This document shows, piece by piece, positions 55,474 through 63,409 of a stretch of 64,000 bases of DNA; the first letter of the stretch is position 1, and each line of letters opens with the position of its first letter. Under the pieces are notes generated by a model. That model was not told the DNA's origin, searched no databases, and was given only the letters and a program-made list of their open reading frames with translations. Position numbers and translations under genes: made by a program. This DNA is from Sphingobacterium endophyticum (GTDB lineage Bacteria > Bacteroidota > Bacteroidia > Sphingobacteriales > Sphingobacteriaceae): NCBI RefSeq assembly GCF_009733535.1, contig NZ_ML771899.1, positions 186,001 through 250,000 of the forward strand. Direction: 5' to 3'.

Positions 55474-56214
55474 ATGAGAAGAAGTATTTATCGAGGGCTT
55501 ATGGGTTTTGGAGGTGTTCTGTTACTGATGAACTGTGGATCACAAGTTCCGGTAATAGAACAACCTATTGAAACTACGGATCGTGTGATCCACTTTTCAG
55601 GTTTTGAATGGATAGTCAGAAATAATGATGCAAAACAAGGTCCGGGACCTAATTATTTTTCCGATTCAGAGGATAATGTTTGGATAGATAATTCAGGAAA
55701 ATTACACCTGAGGATCACTCAAAAAGGAGGTACTTGGTATTGTGCCGGAATTTATGCAAAACAACCTTTGGGCTATGGGAAATACACATTTTATATTAAT
55801 TCAGATATAACAAAATTGGATCAAAATGTCGTCGCCGGTTTATTTACGTATCTTAATGATATGGAGGAAATCGATATTGAATTTTCTAAATGGTCTATTT
55901 CGGATAACAAGAATGCACAATATGCTATTCAACCTTCCGATGCAGCTGGAAACAAATTTAGATTTGATATTCCTGCCGATTCTGGGCCTACTAAACATGA
56001 GTTTAATTGGCAGGCAGATCAAGTGATTTTTTCAAGTGGTTTTAATATTAATTCAAATGAAGAAATATTTGCCGGTTGGAAATATGTAGGCGCTCAAACT
56101 CCAAAACCCTCAAATGAAAAAATGCGCTTGAATCTTTGGCTTTTTAAAGGACAAATACCCTCTAATTTGAAGGAACAAGAAATTGTAATTGATAGTGTTT
56201 CATTTGAACGATAA
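55474..56214 (+). CDS. GH16-like lipoprotein
   Basis: This 246-residue protein has a lipobox (MNC, Cys about 21). The beta-jelly-roll shows the GH16 catalytic motif EIDIE (in MEEIDIEFSKW, near residue 131), which supplies nucleophile, helper Asp and acid/base. Preceding GKYTFYINSD and GLFTYLND fit the family. It is shorter than many GH16 enzymes but has a complete core. It probably cleaves an internal beta-linkage of the imported or surface glycan; specificity unknown. It starts 1 bp after the previous stop. Confidence 0.8.
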   Translation: MRRSIYRGLMGFGGVLLLMNCGSQVPVIEQPIETTDRVIHFSGFEWIVRNNDAKQGPGPNYFSDSEDNVWIDNSGKLHLRITQKGGTWYCAGIYAKQPLGYGKYTFYINSDITKLDQNVVAGLFTYLNDMEEIDIEFSKWSISDNKNAQYAIQPSDAAGNKFRFDIPADSGPTKHEFNWQADQVIFSSGFNINSNEEIFAGWKYVGAQTPKPSNEKMRLNLWLFKGQIPSNLKEQEIVIDSVSFER

Positions 56215-56255
56215 ATAATAAAAAGTTATAATCAATCTAAATCATTGTTTTTAAT

Positions 56256-57005
56256 ATGGATGTAAACGAGAAAATGGTTGCAATCTTCGATACTAAAAAA
56301 GAGGCAGGAATTGCCTCCGGAAGAGCAATTGAAAAGGCAATCATAGAATTATTGAAGGAAAAAGAAGAAATCCGCATTATTTTTGCCGCAGCACCTTCAC
56401 AAAACGATACCCTGGATTATTTGGTGGATTCTAAATCTATTCCTTGGAATCGTATAATTGCTTTAAATATGGATGAATATATTGGTTTGCCACCTTCTTC
56501 TGAACAATTATTCGCCTCCTATTTGAAGGGGAGGATATTTTCAAAAGTTAATGTTAAAGAACTTCATCTTATTGATCCGAGTCATGACGTACAAAAAGAA
56601 ATTGAACGTATTACCAAGCTTATAACTGAATCAACTATTGATCTCGTAATACTTGGGATTGGTCAGAATGGTCATATTGCTTTTAACGATCCACCCTATG
56701 CTGATTTTAACGATACGGCAGTAATCAAAGCTGTAGAATTAGATTTAATTTGTAGAGAACAGCAAGTAACGGATAAATGCTTTGCAAAATTAGAGGAGGT
56801 GCCATTAAGGGCTCTAACTTTAACGATTCCAACCATTATGAACGCCGGAGAGCTGTTTTGTATTGTTTCCGGTAAGCATAAAGCCCAAGCTGTATATGAG
56901 ACTATCAATGGTGAATTATCCAAAGAATGGCCCTCCACTGTTCTACGAACCCATCCAAATTGTAGGTTTTATTTTGATAAACAAGCCGCGGAGATGATCC
57001 GGTAG
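56256..57005 (+). CDS. nagB: Glucosamine-6-phosphate deaminase-like protein
   Basis: This 249-residue protein has the NagB fold signatures: PSQND near 48, LNMDEYIGL (Asp73) and GIGQNGHIAFNDP (134-146). It converts GlcN-6-P to fructose-6-P and ammonia, the step after NagA. Compared with E. coli NagB (Asp141-Gly-His143, Glu148), this protein has Asn138, His140 and Asp145, so two active-site acids are replaced. Last gene of the locus, on the same strand as susC. Confidence 0.88.
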   Translation: MDVNEKMVAIFDTKKEAGIASGRAIEKAIIELLKEKEEIRIIFAAAPSQNDTLDYLVDSKSIPWNRIIALNMDEYIGLPPSSEQLFASYLKGRIFSKVNVKELHLIDPSHDVQKEIERITKLITESTIDLVILGIGQNGHIAFNDPPYADFNDTAVIKAVELDLICREQQVTDKCFAKLEEVPLRALTLTIPTIMNAGELFCIVSGKHKAQAVYETINGELSKEWPSTVLRTHPNCRFYFDKQAAEMIR

Positions 57006-57013
57006 TATTTGCG

Positions 57014-57048
57014 ATTGTGAATGTCTTGTCCTGGAATCACAATGTTTT
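57014..57048 (+). terminator. Possible terminator after nagB
   Basis: ATTGTGA and TCACAAT form a 7-bp stem with a 16-nt loop, followed by GTTTT, 8 bp after the stop. Weak T-tract. Confidence 0.4.
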
Positions 57049-57238
57049 GCTTTCGCAATCTTGAAAAATTGAAGAAGAGGTAAATCTAAATAGTACTTTA
57101 TTTTAGTTTTTTATAATTGTTTCTCTAACTTCTCAGTGACTTCCCTGAAATTTGGTAGGGATGCATTGAGATGTTAGCGAATCAATAAACTCTATGGATT
57201 TCATTCAAGTCATTAGGTCGTAGCTAATAAATAGGAAA

Positions 57239-57373
57239 TATGTCATTAAATTAAGTAAGAATACAGTACATATTGATGATGTTCAGATTCCAATTGGTGA
57301 GACCTTTTTAAAAATGTTAAATTATTTTTCAAGTAATATTATAAGAGAAAGTAAAGCAGAAGTGTGGTCATAG
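57239..57373 (+). pseudogene. LytTR-like domain remnant
   Basis: An open stretch without a start reads YVIKLSKNTVHIDDVQIPIG then ETFLKMLNYF. This resembles the C-terminal end of a LytTR DNA-binding domain, where the pattern 'S-Y-x-V/I-N-L' and 'x-I-P-I-G/S' is usual. Only about 45 codons remain. Confidence 0.45.
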
Positions 57374-57621
57374 TTAGAGTAAGACAGGAAATCACTTAAT
57401 TAATAAATAGGTCATTTTTTTTGCACTAAAATTTTTTAAAATTTACCTAATTATTAGAATTGATAATTATCAAATCATAAGGTGAAAGCTTTTAAAAAAT
57501 ATCAAAAGCTGCATGCAGTTTTGGGTGATTGTTCTTACAACGAATTGATTTGTTTTTTTTATAAGAAAGCTGATGGTCGGAGTGAAGCGATAAATTCAAT
57601 TTAGTTTTTTCTTCCCTGACT

Positions 57622-58092
57622 GTGCTCAAATTGTATTCTTGCAGAACATCCAATAATTACTATCAAGGCAAGATAATTGACGAGAACGGCAAACCAATTG
57701 AATGGGTTGCCGTATTTGAAGTAGGAAGTATGGACAGTAGGAGATCCAAGTCCGACAGCAACGGATATTTCAAACTCAGCAGAAGTCCCGATTGGCTAGG
57801 CACATTGATATTTTTTGGGCAGGGATAATTAACGGAATCAATTCCTTCGGTCTGGCCTCAGGCAGGGGCGCGGATAAGGTACAATTTTATCGAATAAGGC
57901 ACTACGGTCATTCGGATGAAAATTGCTGAAACAGATTTATCTGGAACACTTCCTGTTAGACAATTTCCTATAAATGACAATATAAATTTCGACAGCTTTG
58001 AAAAATCGGAGATGCGGGACAAAATAGGTCTTTTGAAGCGGATTAAGTTTGATCTCAGGCGTAAAGATTCAATAAATTTCAAGCAATACTAA
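57622..58092 (+). pseudogene. Carboxypeptidase-regulatory-like protein, nonsense-riddled
   Basis: One frame over about 155 codons carries YYQGKIIDENGKPIEWVAVF, a CarboxypepD_reg-like strand pattern, followed by GYFKLSRS, IPSVWPQAGARIRYNFIE and SGTLPVRQFPINDN. It has in-frame TAA codons at 57826 and 57895 and ends in TAA at 58090-58092. The frame is otherwise continuous. It is a dead secreted protein. Confidence 0.75.
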
Positions 58093-58370
58093 AATCCTTT
58101 TTCAGAAAACTTTAGCGCAGCCGTCATTTCCTATCAATACGGTAAACAAGCTCTCTTCACCGTATTGACAACTTAAATAAGCATAACAAAATAATCAATA
58201 AACTGGAGATGCTTACGATGAATTAGCGGTTCGCATTCGGAAAATCAAAAAAATAGAAAAAGACAAACCATTGGTAACCAATTCAAATTGGATGCGTGAA
58301 ACAACAGTTCTTAAAAGGGGAACGTACCTGGTAGAAAGCAGTGCTGAATTTAAAAATGTGCAATAATCAG
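58093..58370 (+). pseudogene. Fragments of one or two further dead genes
   Basis: Two protein-like pieces are visible: NPFSENFSAAVISYQYGKQA (from 58093) and, in another frame near 58207-58368, GDAYDELAVRIRKIKK then WMRETTVLKRGTYLVESS. Neither has a start. Together with the pseudogene before them they form a decayed cluster. Confidence 0.5.
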
Positions 58371-58642
58371 CATGCAGTTTGAGATTAAAAAAACTCAGTT
58401 ATTAATACTATTAAAATATGGAATTAGCTTTACACTACCCATGAAGATAAAATTTAATTCAACAAATGACCTTTACAGGTTTATTTTATAATGCTGAATC
58501 TTTTCTTTATTAAGAAATGTCAAATTAATTTTAATAATTGATTTTTTACGTAAATTGAATAGTTAATAAATATTTCCAAGAAAGGACACGAGTCCAAATA
58601 TGCTTCAATATTAATATTTATTAAATATTTTATCTTTGTTCT
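58371..58642. other. Intergenic region before the third LacI gene
   Basis: Very AT-rich. A perfect -7 box TATCTTTG lies at 58631-58638, only 4 bp before the LacI start codon; no TTG -33 box is seen at 19-21 nt upstream. Confidence 0.5.
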
Positions 58643-59668
58643 ATGAGCAGAATTACCTTAAAAGAACTAGCTTTTGAATTGGGCTTATCTATTTCAACAG
58701 TTTCTAAAGCTCTTAACGATAACTTTGAAATTAGTGAGATTACAAAAAATCGGGTTAAAGAAGCTGCCAGTCTATTAAATTATAAACCGAATTTGGTGGC
58801 TAAAAGTCTAAAAACAGGGTACAATAATACCATTGCTATCATTGTTCCTTATTTTGGGAATCCATTTCAGTCTCAGGTCTTGGAAGGTGCTCACCAAGCT
58901 GCCTATGAAAGGAATTACAAACTTGTCTTTATGCAAAGCCGGGAAAATGCGAAGCTCGAACAAGAATCTTTAAAAACTTTGAACCAACAAAATGTAGACG
59001 GGGTGATAATTACTCCCTCTGCAAACAGCAATCTGAAATATCTAAAACAATTTCATCAAATCTGTCCGCTAGTCCTCGTTGATAGAATAGATTTTGATTT
59101 GCCGACTTTTAAAATTGGTGTGAACAGTGAAAAAGGATCTTATGATGCCACTCAGCATTTAATCAATTCAGGACGTAGGAACATTTTAGTGCTCTGCGGA
59201 ATGAATATTGGAATCAACCAAAAAAGGATATCGGGATATAATAAAGCATTGATGGCTAATTTTATCCCTTTTAATAAGGAAAATATAATCCAAGTCGACT
59301 ATGGTCAATCACGAGAAGATTTAATTAAAAACCTAACTCAAATTTTAAAGAATAAATTGAATCAAAATTCTGGTCCTATGGGAATATTAGGTACAACAGA
59401 CACCCTGACGGTTTCTTGTCTCGGAATTCTATCAAACCTAGGGATAAGAGTACCAGAGCAAGTTTCGGTTATTGGCTTTGCAAACACCGAGGCTGCAGAG
59501 TCCTTAAATCCATCCTTATCCACAATCATCCAACCTGCTTTTGAAATAGGGCAGAAAGGGGTTGAAAAATTAATCCAACTCATTGAATCAAAGGATAGGT
59601 TCAAAATGGATTTTGACACAACTATCCTAGATACATTTATCGTTGCCCGAAACTCAACTAAAGTTTGA
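58643..59668 (+). CDS. LacI family regulator, uronate module
   Basis: This 341-residue regulator has an HTH at about 5-24 (LKELAFELGLSISTVSKALND) and an effector domain (VLVDRIDFDLPTF near 138, GTTDTLTVSCLGIL near 248). It is convergent with the ExuT-type transporter gene and overlaps it by 11 bp at the 3' end. It probably controls the kdu/exu genes through dyads at about 61307-61378. The start is close to a -7 box. Confidence 0.92.
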   Translation: MSRITLKELAFELGLSISTVSKALNDNFEISEITKNRVKEAASLLNYKPNLVAKSLKTGYNNTIAIIVPYFGNPFQSQVLEGAHQAAYERNYKLVFMQSRENAKLEQESLKTLNQQNVDGVIITPSANSNLKYLKQFHQICPLVLVDRIDFDLPTFKIGVNSEKGSYDATQHLINSGRRNILVLCGMNIGINQKRISGYNKALMANFIPFNKENIIQVDYGQSREDLIKNLTQILKNKLNQNSGPMGILGTTDTLTVSCLGILSNLGIRVPEQVSVIGFANTEAAESLNPSLSTIIQPAFEIGQKGVEKLIQLIESKDRFKMDFDTTILDTFIVARNSTKV

Positions 59669-61226
59669 CGGGTTTCATTTTAGGAACCAAAATTTTCATG
59701 ATAATCCATGCGACTAAATAGGCCAAGGCACAAAAGGTAAATACGATCATATATCCTTGGTCAATACCATTGGCTACGGTTTCGCCCTTAGAAGAAAGTT
59801 GCTTCAGGAACTCTTCAATATTGGCAACGCCATTTTGCTCAAAAAATCCCTTCCTTGTATCTAGGTTAGCTATTTCAGGATATCTGTTCAGAAGATTTTC
59901 GCCATTTACCTTGCTCCAATGTGTCTCAGCGTAATCAAATAGCTTTCCAGAATAGATATTGATGAAAAATGAACCCAGTCCTCCAGCTAATCCTCCTATG
60001 CCAGTTACGGTAGCAATAGCCCTTTTGGGAAACATATCTCCAATTGTCGAGAATATATTGGCTGACCAAGATTGATGTGCAGCTGCACCGATACCGATCA
60101 AGATTGTTGGAACCCAAAAAGAGTAATGCCCAAATGGCTGCGCCAATAGAACCAATAATGGGAAAAATGCAAATATCAACATTGCACGCATCCTCCCGGC
60201 ATATGCATTCATTCCCTTGTTGATGAAATATGAAGGCAACCAGCCACCTATCAAAGAAAGCATCGTGATGCTATATAGCACAAACAGAGCTAATTGGCCA
60301 TTTAAGTCGGACGACTTAACTCCATAAACGGAGCTTAAATATGCGGGCATCCAAAATAAATAAAACCACCAAACTCCGTCGGTCATAAATTTACCTACCG
60401 CAAATGCCCAAGTCTGATTGTGTTTTAAGCAGTTGAGTATACTCACCTTCCCTTGGGTAAAAGGTATATTAACATCGTGCTGTTGCGCTTCTACGATGTC
60501 ATCTTGTTGGATATATTCCAATTCCGCCTGGTTTACTTTTGGATGTGACTCTGGTTTATCGTATATGAATATCCAATATCCCATCCATACAAATCCCAAA
60601 GCTCCAATAATTATAAATGACATTTCCCAACCCCAGTATTCTGCTATGACTGGAATACACAATGGAGCAATCAATGCACCGATAGTAGAACCGGCATTAA
60701 ATATACTTGTGGTAAACGCTCTGTCTTTTTTTGGAAAGTACTCCGCCGTTGTTTTGATCGCTGCCGGGAAGTTTCCAGCCTCACCTATGGCCAAAACAAA
60801 CCGGGCAAAAATAAATAAGACAACACTGACGTTGATGACCCTAGAAAAATCATGGACGTTTTTTATGGCTTCCTTGGCTCCTTCAAATCCAACAAACCAT
60901 TCACCTGCAACAATGCCTGATGTTGCTATTCCACAGAATGCATGCAGGATAGCTCCAATTGACCAAACAGCAATCGCCCAAAGAAAACCTTTTTTTGTGT
61001 CCATCCAATCAATAAATCGACCGGCAAACAACATCCCAACTGCATAGAAAATCGAGAACAGGGCAGTTATCAGGCCGTAATCGTTATTGGTCCAGTGAAA
61101 TTCCGGAGAAATAAAATCTTTCCAGGTTAAGGATAATACTTGCCTGTCCAAGTAATTTATGGTCGTTGCGAAAAATAAGAGGGCACATATAGTCCATCTA
61201 AATTTGCTGGCTTTTTGGTCACTCAT
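59658..61226 (-). CDS. Hexuronate MFS transporter, ExuT-like
   Basis: This 522-residue anion:cation symporter-type MFS protein has the N-terminal signature TINYLDRQVLSLTWKDF, RFVLAIGEAGNFPAAIK near 152-168 and twelve membrane helices. It has long periplasmic or cytosolic insertions (about 95-125 and 440-480), so it is longer than E. coli ExuT (about 430). It takes up uronates or unsaturated uronate products. It is divergent from kduI, with shared operators. Confidence 0.9.
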   Translation of the reverse strand: MSDQKASKFRWTICALLFFATTINYLDRQVLSLTWKDFISPEFHWTNNDYGLITALFSIFYAVGMLFAGRFIDWMDTKKGFLWAIAVWSIGAILHAFCGIATSGIVAGEWFVGFEGAKEAIKNVHDFSRVINVSVVLFIFARFVLAIGEAGNFPAAIKTTAEYFPKKDRAFTTSIFNAGSTIGALIAPLCIPVIAEYWGWEMSFIIIGALGFVWMGYWIFIYDKPESHPKVNQAELEYIQQDDIVEAQQHDVNIPFTQGKVSILNCLKHNQTWAFAVGKFMTDGVWWFYLFWMPAYLSSVYGVKSSDLNGQLALFVLYSITMLSLIGGWLPSYFINKGMNAYAGRMRAMLIFAFFPLLVLLAQPFGHYSFWVPTILIGIGAAAHQSWSANIFSTIGDMFPKRAIATVTGIGGLAGGLGSFFINIYSGKLFDYAETHWSKVNGENLLNRYPEIANLDTRKGFFEQNGVANIEEFLKQLSSKGETVANGIDQGYMIVFTFCALAYLVAWIIMKILVPKMKPVKL

Positions 61227-61306
61227 ATGGCTGTCTATAAGGTTAACAGTTTATAATTACTATAATTATCAAAATAATACATCGAAATAAAAAGAAATAT
61301 CTACTT

Positions 61307-61378
61307 AAACGTTTTCGAAGATTTTAGAACATTCTTTATATACAATGTTTATATTTCCCTAAATCGAAATCGATTTCG
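61307..61378. promoter_or_regulatory. LacI-type operators between exuT-like and kduI
   Basis: CGAAATCGATTTCG (61365-61378) is a perfect 14-bp dyad with the CG centre typical of LacI-family operators. AAACGTTT (61307-61314) is a second CG-centred palindrome 61 bp away, centre to centre. Both lie in the divergent promoter region. Confidence 0.7.
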
Positions 61379-61440
61379 CAGATATTAATACCAATCCATT
61401 TAAACTTATGGTAACTTATAACTTCTAAAACAAATTAAAA

Positions 61441-62286
61441 ATGGAATTAACCTTTGATAGTCGATACGCAATCGGACCCAATGAATCAAAAAACCTGGAT
61501 ACTGAAGGTTTAAGAAAAAACTTCCTAATCGAACAATTATTTTTGAAAGACGGAATTCATTTTACCTATAGCCATTATGACCGCTATATGGCTGGTGGAG
61601 CTATGCCGGTCAACGAAAAACTAAAACTGGAAACTATTGAACCACTTCTGAAGGAGGATTATTTCTTGAGCAGAAGAGAACTTGGAATTATCAATGTTGG
61701 TGGAAATGGTAAAGTGGAAGTCGATGGTGAACTATTCGAACTCAATTTTAAGGAAGCATTATATATTGGAAAGGGGAACAAAGAAGTTTATTTCATTAGT
61801 AACGATCCCTCTAATCCGTCAAAGTTCTATATGAATTCAACCCCAGCGCATCATTCATATCCTACAAAGAAGGTAACAAAAGAACAGGCGAATAAAATTG
61901 AACTTGGATCATTGGAAACCTCAAATCATAGGGTTATCAATCAGATGATGCTACATACCGTTATTGAAACCTGTCAATTGCAGATGGGCATGACAGAGCT
62001 TCAATTAGGTTCAGTATGGAATACCATGCCTGCCCATACCCATGACCGCAGAATGGAAGTCTATTTTTATTTTGATCTCCCTGAGGGGCAATCCGTTTCT
62101 CATTTCATGGGTCCCGTAAATGAAACCCGCCATATTTGGATGCAAAATGAACAGGCTGTAATTTCTCCACCTTGGTCTATCCATGCTGGGGCAGGCACAA
62201 GCAATTATACCTTCATATGGGGAATGGCAGGTGAAAATATGGACTATGACGATATGGACAAAAGTCCAATAACTGAACTTAGATAA
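61441..62286 (+). CDS. kduI: 5-keto-4-deoxyuronate isomerase
   Basis: This 281-residue cupin-type isomerase has zinc ligands His199, His201, Glu206 and His248, in PAHTHDRRMEVYFYFDLP and PPWSIHAGAG, matching the E. coli KduI set (His196, His198, Glu203, His245). It converts 5-keto-4-deoxyuronate, from unsaturated uronates, to 2,5-diketo-3-deoxygluconate, the substrate of KduD. Confidence 0.96.
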   Translation: MELTFDSRYAIGPNESKNLDTEGLRKNFLIEQLFLKDGIHFTYSHYDRYMAGGAMPVNEKLKLETIEPLLKEDYFLSRRELGIINVGGNGKVEVDGELFELNFKEALYIGKGNKEVYFISNDPSNPSKFYMNSTPAHHSYPTKKVTKEQANKIELGSLETSNHRVINQMMLHTVIETCQLQMGMTELQLGSVWNTMPAHTHDRRMEVYFYFDLPEGQSVSHFMGPVNETRHIWMQNEQAVISPPWSIHAGAGTSNYTFIWGMAGENMDYDDMDKSPITELR

Positions 62287-62287
62287 T

Positions 62288-63403
62288 ATGAAAAAGATTT
62301 GGCTAACCATACTGACCATAACTGTTGCTGCACATGGATATGCTCAGAAATTTATTCAAATAAGCAATCCTACGGCCCATAATAGAAATGAATTGGTTTC
62401 TATTCCTTATGATAAGTTTACGTCCCATTTTCTGATGGATAGTACTTTTACTATTAAAGATGAAAAAGGCAATGTCCTCCCCCATCAGTTGGAGAAATTG
62501 GGCACTGTACATCCGGTCAATGTACTTGTTTTAGTCAATATTGGACCTAAATCTAAACTCAAGCTTTCAGTAGATCAAACGGCAAGCCCAGCTGCTGAAC
62601 CCAAAACGTTTGCCCGATATGTCCCAGAAAGGTTCGATGATTTCGCATGGGAAAACGATGTCCTTGCTTTCAGAATGTACGGTAAGGCCCTGGAAGGAAG
62701 ACCTGATGATGCCCAAGGAATGGATGTATGGGCAAAAAGAACGGATAAATTAGTCATTGACAAGTGGTATAAAACAGAAGATTACCATAAAGATCACGGT
62801 GAAGGCTTGGATTACTATTCGGTAGGGCAGACCCTGGGAGCTGGAGATATAGGTCTGTTTATCAATGACTCATTGATGTATACTAAACATTATCGTAGGT
62901 ATAAAGTCTTAGATAACGGACCATTAAGAACGACTTTTCAGTTAGAATTTGATCCTGAAAATGTGGATGGGCAACATATAATCTTTAGTAAAAGATTCAG
63001 TTTGGACGCAGGGAGCAACTTTAATAAAATCACGCTAAAATTTGAAAATCAAAACAAGGGTGAAACACCAATCGCAATTGGCATTGTAAAAAGAAAAGAA
63101 GAAGGCCCATTACTGACATTTGCCAAGAATCCTATGTCATTGACTTATTGGGAACCGGAGATCAATAACAGCGGTAAAATAGGAGTGGCACTAATAGTTC
63201 CGGAAAAAGGGGTGAAATATAGCAATGCCAGCCCAGAACAAGCCCTAATGATCTCAAAAGTCAAAAATAAAAAAGACTTCATATATTTTAACGGTGCTGC
63301 TTGGAATAAAGCTGGGAAAATAACGAATGAGAATGAATGGAATAAAGCAGTTGAAATCTATAAGGAGAATTTAAAGCATCCACTAAAAACAGAATTAAAA
63401 TAA
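62288..63403 (+). CDS. DUF4861 secreted protein
   Basis: This 371-residue protein has a signal peptide (about 1-19, ending HGYAQ) and a long beta-rich domain of the DUF4861 family (landmarks ERFDDFAWENDVLAFRMYG, DYYSVGQTLGAGDIGLF, KRFSLDAGSNFNKITLKF). DUF4861 genes are regular neighbours of kdu genes in Bacteroidota; the biochemical role is not settled, and a carbohydrate-processing or mutarotase-like function is conceivable. It lies 1 bp after kduI and 6 bp before kduD. Confidence 0.85.
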   Translation: MKKIWLTILTITVAAHGYAQKFIQISNPTAHNRNELVSIPYDKFTSHFLMDSTFTIKDEKGNVLPHQLEKLGTVHPVNVLVLVNIGPKSKLKLSVDQTASPAAEPKTFARYVPERFDDFAWENDVLAFRMYGKALEGRPDDAQGMDVWAKRTDKLVIDKWYKTEDYHKDHGEGLDYYSVGQTLGAGDIGLFINDSLMYTKHYRRYKVLDNGPLRTTFQLEFDPENVDGQHIIFSKRFSLDAGSNFNKITLKFENQNKGETPIAIGIVKRKEEGPLLTFAKNPMSLTYWEPEINNSGKIGVALIVPEKGVKYSNASPEQALMISKVKNKKDFIYFNGAAWNKAGKITNENEWNKAVEIYKENLKHPLKTELK

Positions 63404-63409
63404 AATAGC

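Noticed and set aside
60418..61047. 209-codon plus-strand frame inside the ExuT-like gene
   Set aside because: It is the complement of well-conserved transmembrane helices and is a shadow.
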